DNA of 6,153 nucleotides, taken from contig CAMFJO010000056.1 of NCBI GenBank assembly GCA_945956945.1, positions 1 to 6,153 of the forward strand. Reading direction: 5' to 3'. The notes beneath the pieces were generated by a model, which was not told where the DNA came from, did not search any database, and was given only the letters and a program-made list of their open reading frames with translations. Source of the DNA: an uncultured Legionellales bacterium (GTDB taxonomy: Bacteria; Pseudomonadota; Gammaproteobacteria; UBA1113). Shown here in pieces: positions 1 to 6,153 of the stretch; the stretch's first letter is position 1; every line of letters starts with the position of its first letter. The position numbers and the translations under genes are program-made.

Positions 1-1
1 T

Positions 2-706
2 TCTAAAGAGGGCTTAGCCATTGCAAGAGGATGGATACAATCGGGACAACTATTGGGAAACCATACTTTTAGCCATCTAGATTTAGCGACTACTTCTAGC
101 AAAATCTATCCGCATGATATTCACAAAAACAACCTTTTATTACAACAATTGATGGGGAAAAAAGATTATCATTATTTTCGTTATCCTTATCTGGCAGAAG
201 GTGATACTCTAGAAAAACGCAATACTGTCAGAGCCTATCTGATAAAAGAGCATTATAAAATTGCACCGGTCACCGTTGATTTTTTTGATTACGAATGGAA
301 TGATGCCTATGTACGTTGTCTTAAAAAGAAAGATAGGGCGGCTATTGCCTGGTTGAAACAATCGTATTTGGAACAAGCAGTCAATGCCTTAACCATTTCA
401 CATGTGTTATCCATGCAACTATTTAATCGCGATATCGATAATGTATTGCTGATCCACATGAATGCCTTTAGCGCGCTGATGCTAGACGATCTGCTAAAGA
501 CTTATGAAAAGCAAAAGGTGACATTTATTTCTTTGCCCGATGCCCTAAAAGATACAGTCTATGAAATTAACCCCAATGTTGTCCGAGACAGAGCTTATAC
601 CTTTTTAAACCAGGTGAGGTTATCGCGTGGTTTGACTAACCCACCCGTGGTTTCTAAGCTGTATGCAACATTGCCGGAAGATAAGCTCAATAACCTGTGC
701 TTTTGA
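2..706 (+). CDS. Polysaccharide deacetylase (NodB-fold), 3' part, 5' end outside window
   Basis: The reading frame is open from the first bases of the window to a TGA at 704-706, giving 234 residues of a protein that begins upstream; the TTG at 53 is internal, because the catalytic motif region already reads in frame before it. NodB-family enzymes (carbohydrate esterase 4) are metal-dependent hydrolases that remove N-acetyl groups from peptidoglycan, chitin-like or exopolysaccharide chains. Visible motifs are the zinc-binding H-T-F-S-H (residues 21-25 of the partial protein), the R-Y-P-Y active-site motif (60-63), an aromatic/acidic stretch V-D-F-F-D-Y-E-W (92-99) and the L-I-H motif with the likely catalytic histidine 152. 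The first motif, with the catalytic Asp (usually T-F-D-D), must lie upstream. The substrate cannot be told, and export cannot be judged because the N-terminus is missing. The gene converges on ftsK and looks more AT-rich than the genes to its right, which hints at an accessory gene. Confidence 0.85.
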   Translation, partial: SKEGLAIARGWIQSGQLLGNHTFSHLDLATTSSKIYPHDIHKNNLLLQQLMGKKDYHYFRYPYLAEGDTLEKRNTVRAYLIKEHYKIAPVTVDFFDYEWNDAYVRCLKKKDRAAIAWLKQSYLEQAVNALTISHVLSMQLFNRDIDNVLLIHMNAFSALMLDDLLKTYEKQKVTFISLPDALKDTVYEINPNVVRDRAYTFLNQVRLSRGLTNPPVVSKLYATLPEDKLNNLCF

Positions 707-720
707 AGTAAGTTTTTGAC
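701..720 (+). repeat. Left copy of 20-nt direct repeat flanking the inverted-repeat element
   Basis: TTTTGAAGTAAGTTTTTGAC matches 837-856 at 18 of 20 positions, in the same orientation. This copy contains the deacetylase stop codon (704-706). The two copies sit immediately outside the inverted-repeat element, the arrangement expected of a target duplication, although 20 nt would be long for one and the sequence is T-rich. Confidence 0.6.
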
Positions 721-761
721 TGGATCCCCGACTTCGGCCTAAAGGCCTCGTCGAGGATGAC
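719..761 (+). repeat. REP-like hairpin, left copy
   Basis: This arm folds on itself. The outer stem pairs 724-732 with 750-758 with one C-A mismatch, and the inner stem pairs GGCCT (736-740) with AGGCC (743-747). It shares its outer 12 and 10 bases with the right copy in inverted orientation, but the internal part differs in sequence and length (43 nt against 31 nt). Confidence 0.65.
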
Positions 762-836
762 ATAGACCTGATCTAACTTAGATTCTATACGACTCTTCAA
801 ATCTACGTCATCCTCGGCCGCAGGCCGGGGATCCAG
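721..836. mobile_element. MITE-like / paired REP inverted-repeat element, about 116 bp
   Basis: The element starts with TGGATCCCCG (721-730) and ends with its exact reverse complement CGGGGATCCA (826-835). The perfect pairing extends one or two bases outward (719-730 with 826-837, 12 bp), and a second perfect block pairs 752-761 with 807-816 (10 bp). There is no room for a transposase, so any mobility would depend on an enzyme elsewhere. A 13-nt palindrome (ATCTAA-C-TTAGAT, 771-783) lies in the middle. GGATCC/GGATGAC-type palindromes of this style are dispersed in many proteobacterial genomes; that is general knowledge and not tested here. It lies between two convergent genes and could also limit read-through in both directions, but neither strand shows a strong T-tract right after a stem. 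Confidence 0.6.
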
Positions 837-837
837 T
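807..837 (-). repeat. REP-like hairpin, right copy, inverted relative to the left
   Basis: Positions 810-819 pair with 823-832 (10 pairs, one of them G-U) around a three-base GCA loop, giving a very GC-rich hairpin. CCAGTTTT follows on the plus strand, so it might act as a weak terminator for the deacetylase gene, but the T-run is short and slightly displaced from the stem. Confidence 0.65.
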
Positions 838-856
838 TTTGAAATAAGTTTTTTAC
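837..856 (+). repeat. Right copy of 20-nt direct repeat flanking the inverted-repeat element
   Basis: TTTTGAAATAAGTTTTTTAC matches 701-720 with two differences. It lies between the right REP-like hairpin and the end of ftsK (stop at 877-879). Confidence 0.6.
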
Positions 857-876
857 GGCAACGGCGCACTTTGAGT

Positions 877-1932
877 TTACTCCACCGCACTGCGCACCAA
901 TACTTCGCGGCCACCATTGGAACCCGGTCTACTGACCACGCCTGCACTTTCCATGTCTTCGACCAAACGCGCTGCACGGTTAAAACCAATTTTAAAACGG
1001 CGCTGTATTGAGGAAATAGACACTTTGCCGCTGTCTATCACCAAATTAACCGCTTCATCATACAAGGGATCAGCTTCGCCTGAGGATTGTCCCGCACCAC
1101 TCGCTTCGCCACCTTCGTCATCCGCTTCCAATACTTCCACCAAATATTGCGGTGGGCCATAAGCGCGCCGCAATTCACTGACGACATTATGCACTTCTTC
1201 ATCCGCCACATAAGCACCATGCACCCGCATCGGCACACCGGTTCCAGGCGGTAAATACAGCATATCGCCATGCCCCAGCAATTGTTCCGCGCCTTGTTGA
1301 TCCAACACCGTGCGGGAATCAATACGCGAAGAGACCTGGAAGCTCAGGCGTGTAGGAATATTTGCTTTAATCAACCCCGTGATCACGTCCACGGAAGGTC
1401 TTTGTGTGGCCAAGATCAAGTGGATCCCCGCGGCACGCGCTTTTTGCGCAATACGGGCGATGAGTTGTTCTACCTTTTTACCCACCACCAGCATCATATC
1501 GGCAAATTCATCGACAATCACCACGACTGCCGGTAATACGGTTAAAGCATCTCGAGATCCATCAGGGTATTCTGGTTTGGTCATGTCAAATAAGGGTTCT
1601 TCTGCTTTGATCGCGTCTTTGATTTTTTGGTTATAACCTGCAAGATTGCGCACGCCCACAGAAGCCATCAAGGCATAACGTTTATCCATCTCGGTTACAC
1701 ACCATTTTAAGGCATTGGCAGCTTCACGCATATCGGTGACGACGGGCGTTAATAAATGCGGGATCCCTTCATAAACTGATAATTCCAGCATTTTAGGATC
1801 AACCATAATAATACGGACATCTTCGGGTTTTGCCTTGTAGAGGAGGCTTAATATCATCGCATTTAAACCCACCGACTTACCGGCACCAGTTGTTCCCGCG
1901 ACCAACAAGTGTGGCATTTTAGCCAAATCCAC
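877..1932 (-). CDS. ftsK: FtsK C-terminal motor (RecA-like ATPase and gamma domain), downstream fragment of interrupted ftsK
   Basis: This is the DNA-pumping part of FtsK, the hexameric septal translocase that moves chromosome ends toward dif and activates XerCD dimer resolution. The 351-residue frame shows Walker A G-T-T-G-A-G-K-S (13-20), the D-P-K-M-L-E-L motif (45-51), Walker B V-V-V-I-V-D-E-F (136-143), the A-T-Q-R-P sensor region, and a C-terminal winged-helix gamma domain in roughly the last 65 residues, with [12 protein letters not shown], the KOPS-reading and XerD-contacting part. The GTG at 1932 is only the first possible start. Homology continues upstream in the same frame through 1933-2022 to a TAG at 2023-2025, so this is the rest of the gene at 2023-3225 and not a separate gene. 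No Shine-Dalgarno sequence is evident before the GTG. Unless the TAG is an error or is read through, this part is probably not translated. Together with the upstream part the length would be about 782 residues, normal for short-linker FtsK proteins. Confidence 0.9.
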   Translation of the reverse strand: MDLAKMPHLLVAGTTGAGKSVGLNAMILSLLYKAKPEDVRIIMVDPKMLELSVYEGIPHLLTPVVTDMREAANALKWCVTEMDKRYALMASVGVRNLAGYNQKIKDAIKAEEPLFDMTKPEYPDGSRDALTVLPAVVVIVDEFADMMLVVGKKVEQLIARIAQKARAAGIHLILATQRPSVDVITGLIKANIPTRLSFQVSSRIDSRTVLDQQGAEQLLGHGDMLYLPPGTGVPMRVHGAYVADEEVHNVVSELRRAYGPPQYLVEVLEADDEGGEASGAGQSSGEADPLYDEAVNLVIDSGKVSISSIQRRFKIGFNRAARLVEDMESAGVVSRPGSNGGREVLVRSAVE

Positions 1933-2022
1933 AATAATGGGTATACCCGCAATATCCTTACCTAAGGCTAAACTAAGCGGTGATTTCGATTGCTGATATT
2001 GTTTGGATTCTAAAATTTCACG

Positions 2023-2025
2023 CTA
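2023..2025 (-). other. In-frame TAG nonsense codon interrupting ftsK
   Basis: Reading on the minus strand, the frame runs L-P-N-D-T-R-E-T-V-R, TAG, R-E-I-L-E-S and continues without any frameshift through L-A-L-G-K-D-I-A-G into the ATPase domain. In E. coli and Pseudomonas FtsK, as I recall them, this position is Leu or Phe followed by a polar/R-E-V-L segment, so a single TTG-to-TAG change would explain it. The stop sits in the 8-nt palindrome CGCTAGCG (2021-2028). Confidence 0.85.
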
Positions 2026-3225
2026 GCGCACCGTTTCTCGCGTGTCATTGGGTAATTCTAAACCGATAAAAGATTTACCCGGGATCACTTCCACGACACG
2101 GACACTGACCACCGATAAGGCGCGCGCCAAATCTTTAGCAAGTCCCGTAATTTTACTCACCTTCATGCCAGGCGCTAAGCTTAATTCATAACGGGTCACC
2201 ACCGGGCCTGGATAAACGCCTTCTACTTGTACCGCGACACCAAAATCCGCTAAATGACGTTCTACTTGACGAGATTTTTCTTCCAGAGCCTGCCTCGACC
2301 AAGGCTGCAATTGTTTTTGTTCGGCATGTTCCAATAAATCCAATGAAGGCAAACCATCGATCAAACCTTTGGTGCCGCGTCCTTTAGTCGCCGCTTTAGG
2401 CGCTGGGACGGGTATGGGCATCGTGATTTTAGGCGCTTCAGTGCGTGCAGCGGGAGGCTCTATTTTAGTTGCTTCAATCACGGGCCTTTCAATCGGAATC
2501 GGTTTTATTTTTTCAAGGGGGGCTTTGGTTTCATTTTTTAAAGCACGCATGTCTCTAAAAAATTGCCATACACCTTGTCGACAAGCTTTCAACCATGCCA
2601 ATAGTTTAATACTGATGCGGTGTAAAAATTGCCGCCAAATTAAGCCCGTAAAAAGAGTAACGCCAATAAAAAATAAGGCCAATAAAATAACGCTGGCACC
2701 AAAACCATTAAAATCAGAAGATAATAATCCCGATAAAACACTGCCTAAAATACCGCCTGGCGCAATTTGGGTATTGGCTGGGTGCGCATCCCATAAGCTC
2801 AATAGCGCGCAACCTGCGGCAACAATCAAACAAAACCCCACCCATTTACTGGTAAATAAGTGCAAATTGCCTTCATCTTCGGCAGCCGCTTTATCTTTAA
2901 TATTCAACCAGGCCGCACAAGCTGCCATAATGGGCAAACAATAAGCCCAATAGCCAAAAAAAGAAAATAATATATCGGAAAAATAAGCCCCTACTCTACC
3001 ACCGGCATTGGCAATATCCGCCGTGGTCGCCGCGCGTGACCAGCCTGGATCGCTATGATGGTAAGTAATCAATGACAATAGGACATAGAAAGCCAAAGCA
3101 ACGCTTAATATCAAAATGCCTTCACGTAAGCGATAGTGCAACTCTTGAGGAGGAGGTGCTTTCTTATTCGCAGCCTCTTTTTTTTTGCGGGTTCCTTCTT
3201 TTTTAGGTCCTTTTTTTGCAGCCAC
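2023..3225 (-). CDS. ftsK: FtsK N-terminal part: membrane domain, linker and alpha domain, ending at premature TAG
   Basis: This encodes the division half of FtsK, which places the protein in the septal membrane. The 400-residue product has a very Lys-rich cytoplasmic N-terminus (1-22) and four membrane segments at about 36-55, 84-107, 127-145 and 175-197. A short Pro/Ala/Lys-rich linker (about 225-290) follows, then the start of the motor's alpha domain (about 295-400, including S-L-D-L-L and P-G-P-V-V-T-R-Y-E). The chosen start is a GTG at 3225, 6 nt after the zipA stop; no in-frame ATG precedes the first membrane segment, and there is no clear Shine-Dalgarno sequence, so translational coupling to zipA is likely. 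The frame ends at TAG 2023-2025 where homologues continue. In E. coli the membrane domain alone supports division, so a cell making only this fragment could be viable but would lack the DNA pump. A run of nine A's on the coding strand (3178-3186) lies near the start. Confidence 0.9.
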   Translation of the reverse strand: MAAKKGPKKEGTRKKKEAANKKAPPPQELHYRLREGILILSVALAFYVLLSLITYHHSDPGWSRAATTADIANAGGRVGAYFSDILFSFFGYWAYCLPIMAACAAWLNIKDKAAAEDEGNLHLFTSKWVGFCLIVAAGCALLSLWDAHPANTQIAPGGILGSVLSGLLSSDFNGFGASVILLALFFIGVTLFTGLIWRQFLHRISIKLLAWLKACRQGVWQFFRDMRALKNETKAPLEKIKPIPIERPVIEATKIEPPAARTEAPKITMPIPVPAPKAATKGRGTKGLIDGLPSLDLLEHAEQKQLQPWSRQALEEKSRQVERHLADFGVAVQVEGVYPGPVVTRYELSLAPGMKVSKITGLAKDLARALSVVSVRVVEVIPGKSFIGLELPNDTRETVR

Positions 3226-3231
3226 TCTCGT

Positions 3232-3897
3232 CTAGGCCCCTACTGATTCTGGTTGATACACGGGTAACGCTTCCCGTTTGCTTTGTTCAAACGCTTCTGT
3301 CCAAGGCTCACGGTGTTGATCCAAAACCTGGCCATCCAATTCATCGGCCAATTGCATCGCACAATCCACCATTTCATTGAAAGCATGACGAGGCCGCACT
3401 GCTTTGTGGGGATAAATGAATAAACACAATCCAGGCGTCACGAAATCACCCATATTGGTTAAATCAATCGTACCAGTGCCCGTGGCAGCGGCCACACTGA
3501 AAATAATACGGCCTTCTTCATCATAACGGTGCACTATATTCATAGGGCCAGATTGCAAGCCTTGGGCCATTAAACTTTGCATTAATTCATACCCCATAAA
3601 TTGGCCATTCGCACCGGCGGCAACGTACATGACCAATAATTCGTCTTCATCGATGGGGGCTTTGGCCTTGCTGGCCGGGGCCGTTGCTGGCGCCACATGG
3701 CTGTTCGTCGATTCTCTGGGTTGATAGGATTCTGCCGGCACCACTTTGACTGTACCAATAATGTCATCTTCTAAAGGCGCTGGTTCCTTATAGCTTTCCA
3801 AATGCGGCATCGCATCTTTATCTTGATTACGGCGCATTAAAGCATACAAGCCAAAACTGGCCGCAATACAAATCGCAATAATTAGATAGACTTCCAT
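3232..3897 (-). CDS. zipA: Cell division protein ZipA
   Basis: ZipA is the inner-membrane protein that tethers FtsZ filaments to the membrane and is needed for Z-ring maturation in gammaproteobacteria. The 221-residue product has the expected N-out layout: a membrane anchor at about residues 3-20, followed at once by the basic M-R-R-N. An acidic, then Pro/Ala-rich linker (about 25-82) comes next, and then the FtsZ-binding domain (about 84-212). Family signatures in that domain are M-N-I-V-H-R-Y (compare M-N-I-Y-H-R in E. coli), D-F-V-T-P-G and A-D-E-L-D-G-Q-V-L-D (compare A-D-E-V-G-G-V-V-L-D). It is shorter than E. coli ZipA (about 328 residues) mainly because the linker is short. The ATG at 3897 has a strong ribosome site. 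It lies 95 nt after smc and 6 nt before ftsK, in one probable operon, and it ends in TAG. Confidence 0.92.
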   Translation of the reverse strand: MEVYLIIAICIAASFGLYALMRRNQDKDAMPHLESYKEPAPLEDDIIGTVKVVPAESYQPRESTNSHVAPATAPASKAKAPIDEDELLVMYVAAGANGQFMGYELMQSLMAQGLQSGPMNIVHRYDEEGRIIFSVAAATGTGTIDLTNMGDFVTPGLCLFIYPHKAVRPRHAFNEMVDCAMQLADELDGQVLDQHREPWTEAFEQSKREALPVYQPESVGA

Positions 3898-3903
3898 TAT
3901 TTT

Positions 3904-3910
3904 CTCCTCA
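3904..3910 (-). promoter_or_regulatory. Shine-Dalgarno site of zipA
   Basis: The minus strand reads TGAGGAG six bases before the ATG at 3897, a near-ideal ribosome binding site. It fixes the zipA start and contrasts with the poor site before ftsK. Confidence 0.8.
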
Positions 3911-3974
3911 ACAATACATTTTCATTAACTGCTCACGCCATTTTTTACCAAAAGACCCTATTGGGCGCATCTGG

Positions 3975-3991
3975 GAGGTAGTTACCACCTC
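3975..3991 (-). repeat. Short hairpin just after the smc stop codon
   Basis: GAGGT (3975-3979) pairs with ACCTC (3987-3991), with an A-C mismatch and one further G-C pair around a three-base loop. It begins directly beyond the tandem stops TAA TGA that end smc. On the transcribed strand it is followed by CCCAGATG and no T-run, so it is not a convincing intrinsic terminator. It could stabilise or process the message. The rest of the 95-nt smc-zipA spacer shows no clear promoter. Confidence 0.35.
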
Positions 3992-3992
3992 A

Positions 3993-6124
3993 TTAATTTT
4001 CAGCCATCGCCAGTGCTTCTTCCATATCCACTGATACCAGACGCGATACACCCGGCTCTTTCATCGTGACACCAATCAAATTCTCAGCCATTTCCATCGC
4101 CAATTTGTTATGGCTAATATAAATAAACTGTAATTCTTTAGACATTTCCTTGACCAAGTTACAATAACGAAATACATTATTATCGTCTAAAGGCGCATCC
4201 ACCTCATCCAACATACAAAAAGGGGCAGGATTTAATTTAAAAATCGCAAACACCAAGGCTATGGCGGTTAGGGCTTTCTCACCACCGGATAACAAATGAA
4301 TAGTAGCATTACGCTTACCGGGTGGTCTAGCCATAATGGTCACACCCATGTCTAATAATTCTTCACCAGTGGCTTCTAAATAGCATTCGCCACCACCAAA
4401 TATCTTGGGAAATAACTGCTGTAAATAATGATTTACTTTATCGAAAGTTTCTTGAAATAAAGCTTTAGTTTCGCGGTCAATCTTTTGAATAGCATCTTCG
4501 AGGATACTTAAGGCTTCCACTAAATCCTCATTTTGCTTATCCAGATAAGTTTTACGTTCCGATTCGCTTTGGTATTCCTCTATAGCGGCCAGATTGATAG
4601 CCCCTAAACGTTGAATACGATCCAATACTTTCTGTAAAGCTTCTTCTAATAAAGTTTCCGTCATCTCGGGATCCAACAAAGATTGTGTTGCTTCCACAGA
4701 AATAGCATGGGCGTCTATTTGTTCTTGCAAGGTCTGTAAACGCACCACCGTCGTTTGCTTTTCCAAACGGTGTTTTTCCAGCTGATTGCGTATCGCTTCA
4801 ACCTTATCTTCAATGGCGTGCCTATTTTGGGTTAATTCGCGAATTTTGAATTCCACCGCCTCCAATTGAGCGCGCGCCGCCTGTAGTGCTTCATCACTCA
4901 GCACGTGGGCTGCCAAGGCTTCCTGTAAGGCTTCTTGTAACTCTTCTAGAGGTGCTTCACTGTTATTCAAGGACTGTTGCAGTTCGCTGTGTTTTTCTTC
5001 GATGAGTTTTAATTGCTGCACAGTACGTTGTAAATGCTGCGTCTTGGCATCCAGTTCACTTTTTAAGCTTTGTTCTTTAAGACGCAGGGATTGCATGGTA
5101 TCGTGCGCTGTTTTAGCCTCAATACGGACGCTTTGGACTTGTTGCTGCAACTCTTCTTTATGTGCCAATAAAGTTTGGCGTGTCTCCGCCTGAGATTCCA
5201 TTGCCCTCATTGCTTCTTGCCATTGATGGCGGGCGGCATTCAGATCGCTGGCGAAAGATTCCAAGCGCGTTTTTTCATCCAACTTATCTTTTTCATTTTG
5301 TGCTATACGTTGCTTTAACTGCTCTAACCTATTTTGCTCTATTCTTAAGTTAGCCCGCACTTCTGCAATTTGTTGAGTTACTTGTTGCAAATTGCGTTGT
5401 GATTCTTCTTGTGCCGCTTGTAACTGCTGACGTTTAGCTTGCACTTCGGCGATAGTTTTTTCTATCGTTTCAATCCGTCCTCGGGTCTCTTTCAAATTTT
5501 CTTGCAAGGCATTGATTTGGCCTTCGCGTTTTAAGACGCCGTCTGCATCACCACTTGCTTTGGGAATACGAATACCCTGTTGCGAGATCCAAATACCTTC
5601 CCGAGTAATAAAAGACAACTCTGGTGACGCGGTCTTAAGTAAAGTCAAGCCTTGCAATACATCGTCGACGATTTCAATATTGTGTAACAAATGGGCCCAT
5701 TCCTGACCACTTTTTAATAAGCTTACCAAAGAACGACGCGCCACCACAGGCGCTGCGCCTGATTGCACGCGTGGGTATAATAACTGTAAATTGCTCGGCA
5801 AATGGTTTAAGGCATGGTGCAAATCATCAGCATTGTGAATACACACTGCCTGCAATTGTTCACCCAAAACCGCTTCTAGCGCAGTTTCATAGCCTTCTTC
5901 TATGCGCAACACTTGTGCCAAGCGGACATTATCTGCAAAACCTTGTTCTTTCAGCCAATTGACTGTCTTCGTATTGTCTAATCCCAATCCCGCCTGTTGT
6001 AAGGTTTGTAAAGATTGTAACTGACCTTCTCCCTTACGCAATTCCATTTTTAAAGTATCTAATTCGCTACCCAAAGCTTGGCGCTGTTCACGCAGCGCCG
6101 TTGCTTCTGTTTGTTGCGCGGCTT
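3993..6124 (-). CDS. smc: Chromosome partition protein SMC, C-terminal part (5' end missing)
   Basis: SMC is the ATP-driven, ring-forming condensin that, with ScpA and ScpB, organises and helps separate sister chromosomes. The frame is open from the last genomic base to TAA at 3993-3995, giving about 709 residues of a protein usually near 1,150-1,200; the N-terminal head with Walker A and much of the first coiled coil lie off the contig. Order in the partial protein: a piece of the N-terminal coiled coil (1-40), the hinge (about 45-200, with V-L-G-E-Q-L-Q-A-V near its start), a long Gln/Glu/Leu-rich returning coiled coil (about 200-560), and the C-terminal ATPase head. The head carries the ABC signature L-S-G-G-E-K-A-L about 99 residues from the end, Walker B with D-loop (F-C-M-L-D-E-V-D-A-P-L-D-D), and the switch histidine in Y-I-S-H-N-K. 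The TTG at 6074 lies inside the coiled coil and is not a real start. It is the first gene of the smc-zipA-ftsK group. Confidence 0.95.
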
Positions 6125-6153
6125 CTGTCTCTTATACACATCTGACGCTGCCG
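6125..6153. other. Illumina Nextera adapter remnant at contig end (not genomic)
   Basis: The reverse complement of these 29 bases consists of a 10-base piece of the Nextera read-1 adapter (CGGCAGCGTC) followed by the 19-bp Tn5 mosaic end AGATGTGTATAAGAGACAG. The smc frame stays open through the junction only by chance. True genomic sequence ends at about 6124. Confidence 0.97.

Noticed and set aside
687..989. 100-residue minus-strand frame across the intergenic repeat
   Set aside because: It spans the inverted repeats and overlaps the end of ftsK in another frame; its composition comes from the palindromes and it has no recognisable domain.
1421..1430. TGGATCCCCG, identical to the end of the 721-836 element
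   Set aside because: It lies in ftsK where the minus strand encodes the conserved A-A-G-I-H-L motif, so it is explained by protein coding; no hairpin partner is nearby.
917..1636. Overlapping plus-strand frames opposite the FtsK motor
   Set aside because: They are shadows of a strongly conserved coding region and have no plausible domains.
877..1932. Independent motor-only FtsK/HerA-like gene starting at GTG 1932
   Set aside because: The 30 codons upstream of the GTG are in frame and clearly FtsK-like, there is no Shine-Dalgarno sequence, and the start would cut away part of the domain. It is a fragment.
2023..2025. TAG reassigned to a sense codon in this organism
   Set aside because: zipA ends at TAG (3232-3234) exactly where the protein should end, and extension would run into the ftsK start. 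A standard stop is the simpler view.
2369..2944. 191-residue plus-strand open frame opposite ftsK
   Set aside because: It is antisense to the membrane and linker coding region, has low-complexity composition, and resembles no family I recognise.
3898..3992. Promoter or small leader peptide between smc and zipA
   Set aside because: Only weak -35/-10 resemblances and a five-codon frame (ATG AAA ATG TAT TGT TGA) are visible, not enough to call.
1..6153. CRISPR array, tRNA or rRNA gene, toxin-antitoxin or defence system
   Set aside because: No regularly spaced repeats, cloverleaf or rRNA-like stretches, or defence-type domains were seen; nearly all the sequence is explained by four genes and one repeat element.

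Overview
This window looks like one end of a draft-assembly contig from a gammaproteobacterium. ZipA is a gammaproteobacterial division protein. The FtsK and SMC sequences, and the smc-zipA adjacency, fit that group; something near Legionella/Coxiella is a guess from moderate GC and gene content, not a demonstrated placement.

Layout from left to right. Positions 2-706 (+) hold the 3' part of a polysaccharide deacetylase (NodB-fold) gene whose start lies outside the window. Positions 701-856 form a compact intergenic repeat: two REP-like hairpins in inverted orientation (719-761 and 807-837), bracketed by an imperfect 20-nt direct repeat (701-720 and 837-856, 18/20 identical). It resembles a small non-autonomous mobile element dropped between two convergent genes. 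Positions 877-3225 (-) hold a DNA translocase ftsK, interrupted by one in-frame TAG at 2023-2025; frame and homology are otherwise continuous across it. Positions 3232-3897 (-) hold zipA, and 3993-6124 (-) hold the C-terminal part of smc. The last 29 bases (6125-6153) are not genomic: they match the Illumina Nextera read-1 transposase adapter, including the 19-bp Tn5 mosaic end.

The three minus-strand genes are probably co-transcribed in the order smc, zipA, ftsK. They link chromosome organisation (SMC), anchoring of the FtsZ ring to the membrane (ZipA), and septal DNA pumping and dimer resolution (FtsK). In many gammaproteobacteria zipA is followed by ligA; here ftsK sits 6 nt behind zipA instead. 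I do not see an undescribed biological system. The points most worth a second look are the ftsK nonsense codon, the MITE-like repeat, the smc-zipA-ftsK order, and the adapter at the contig end.
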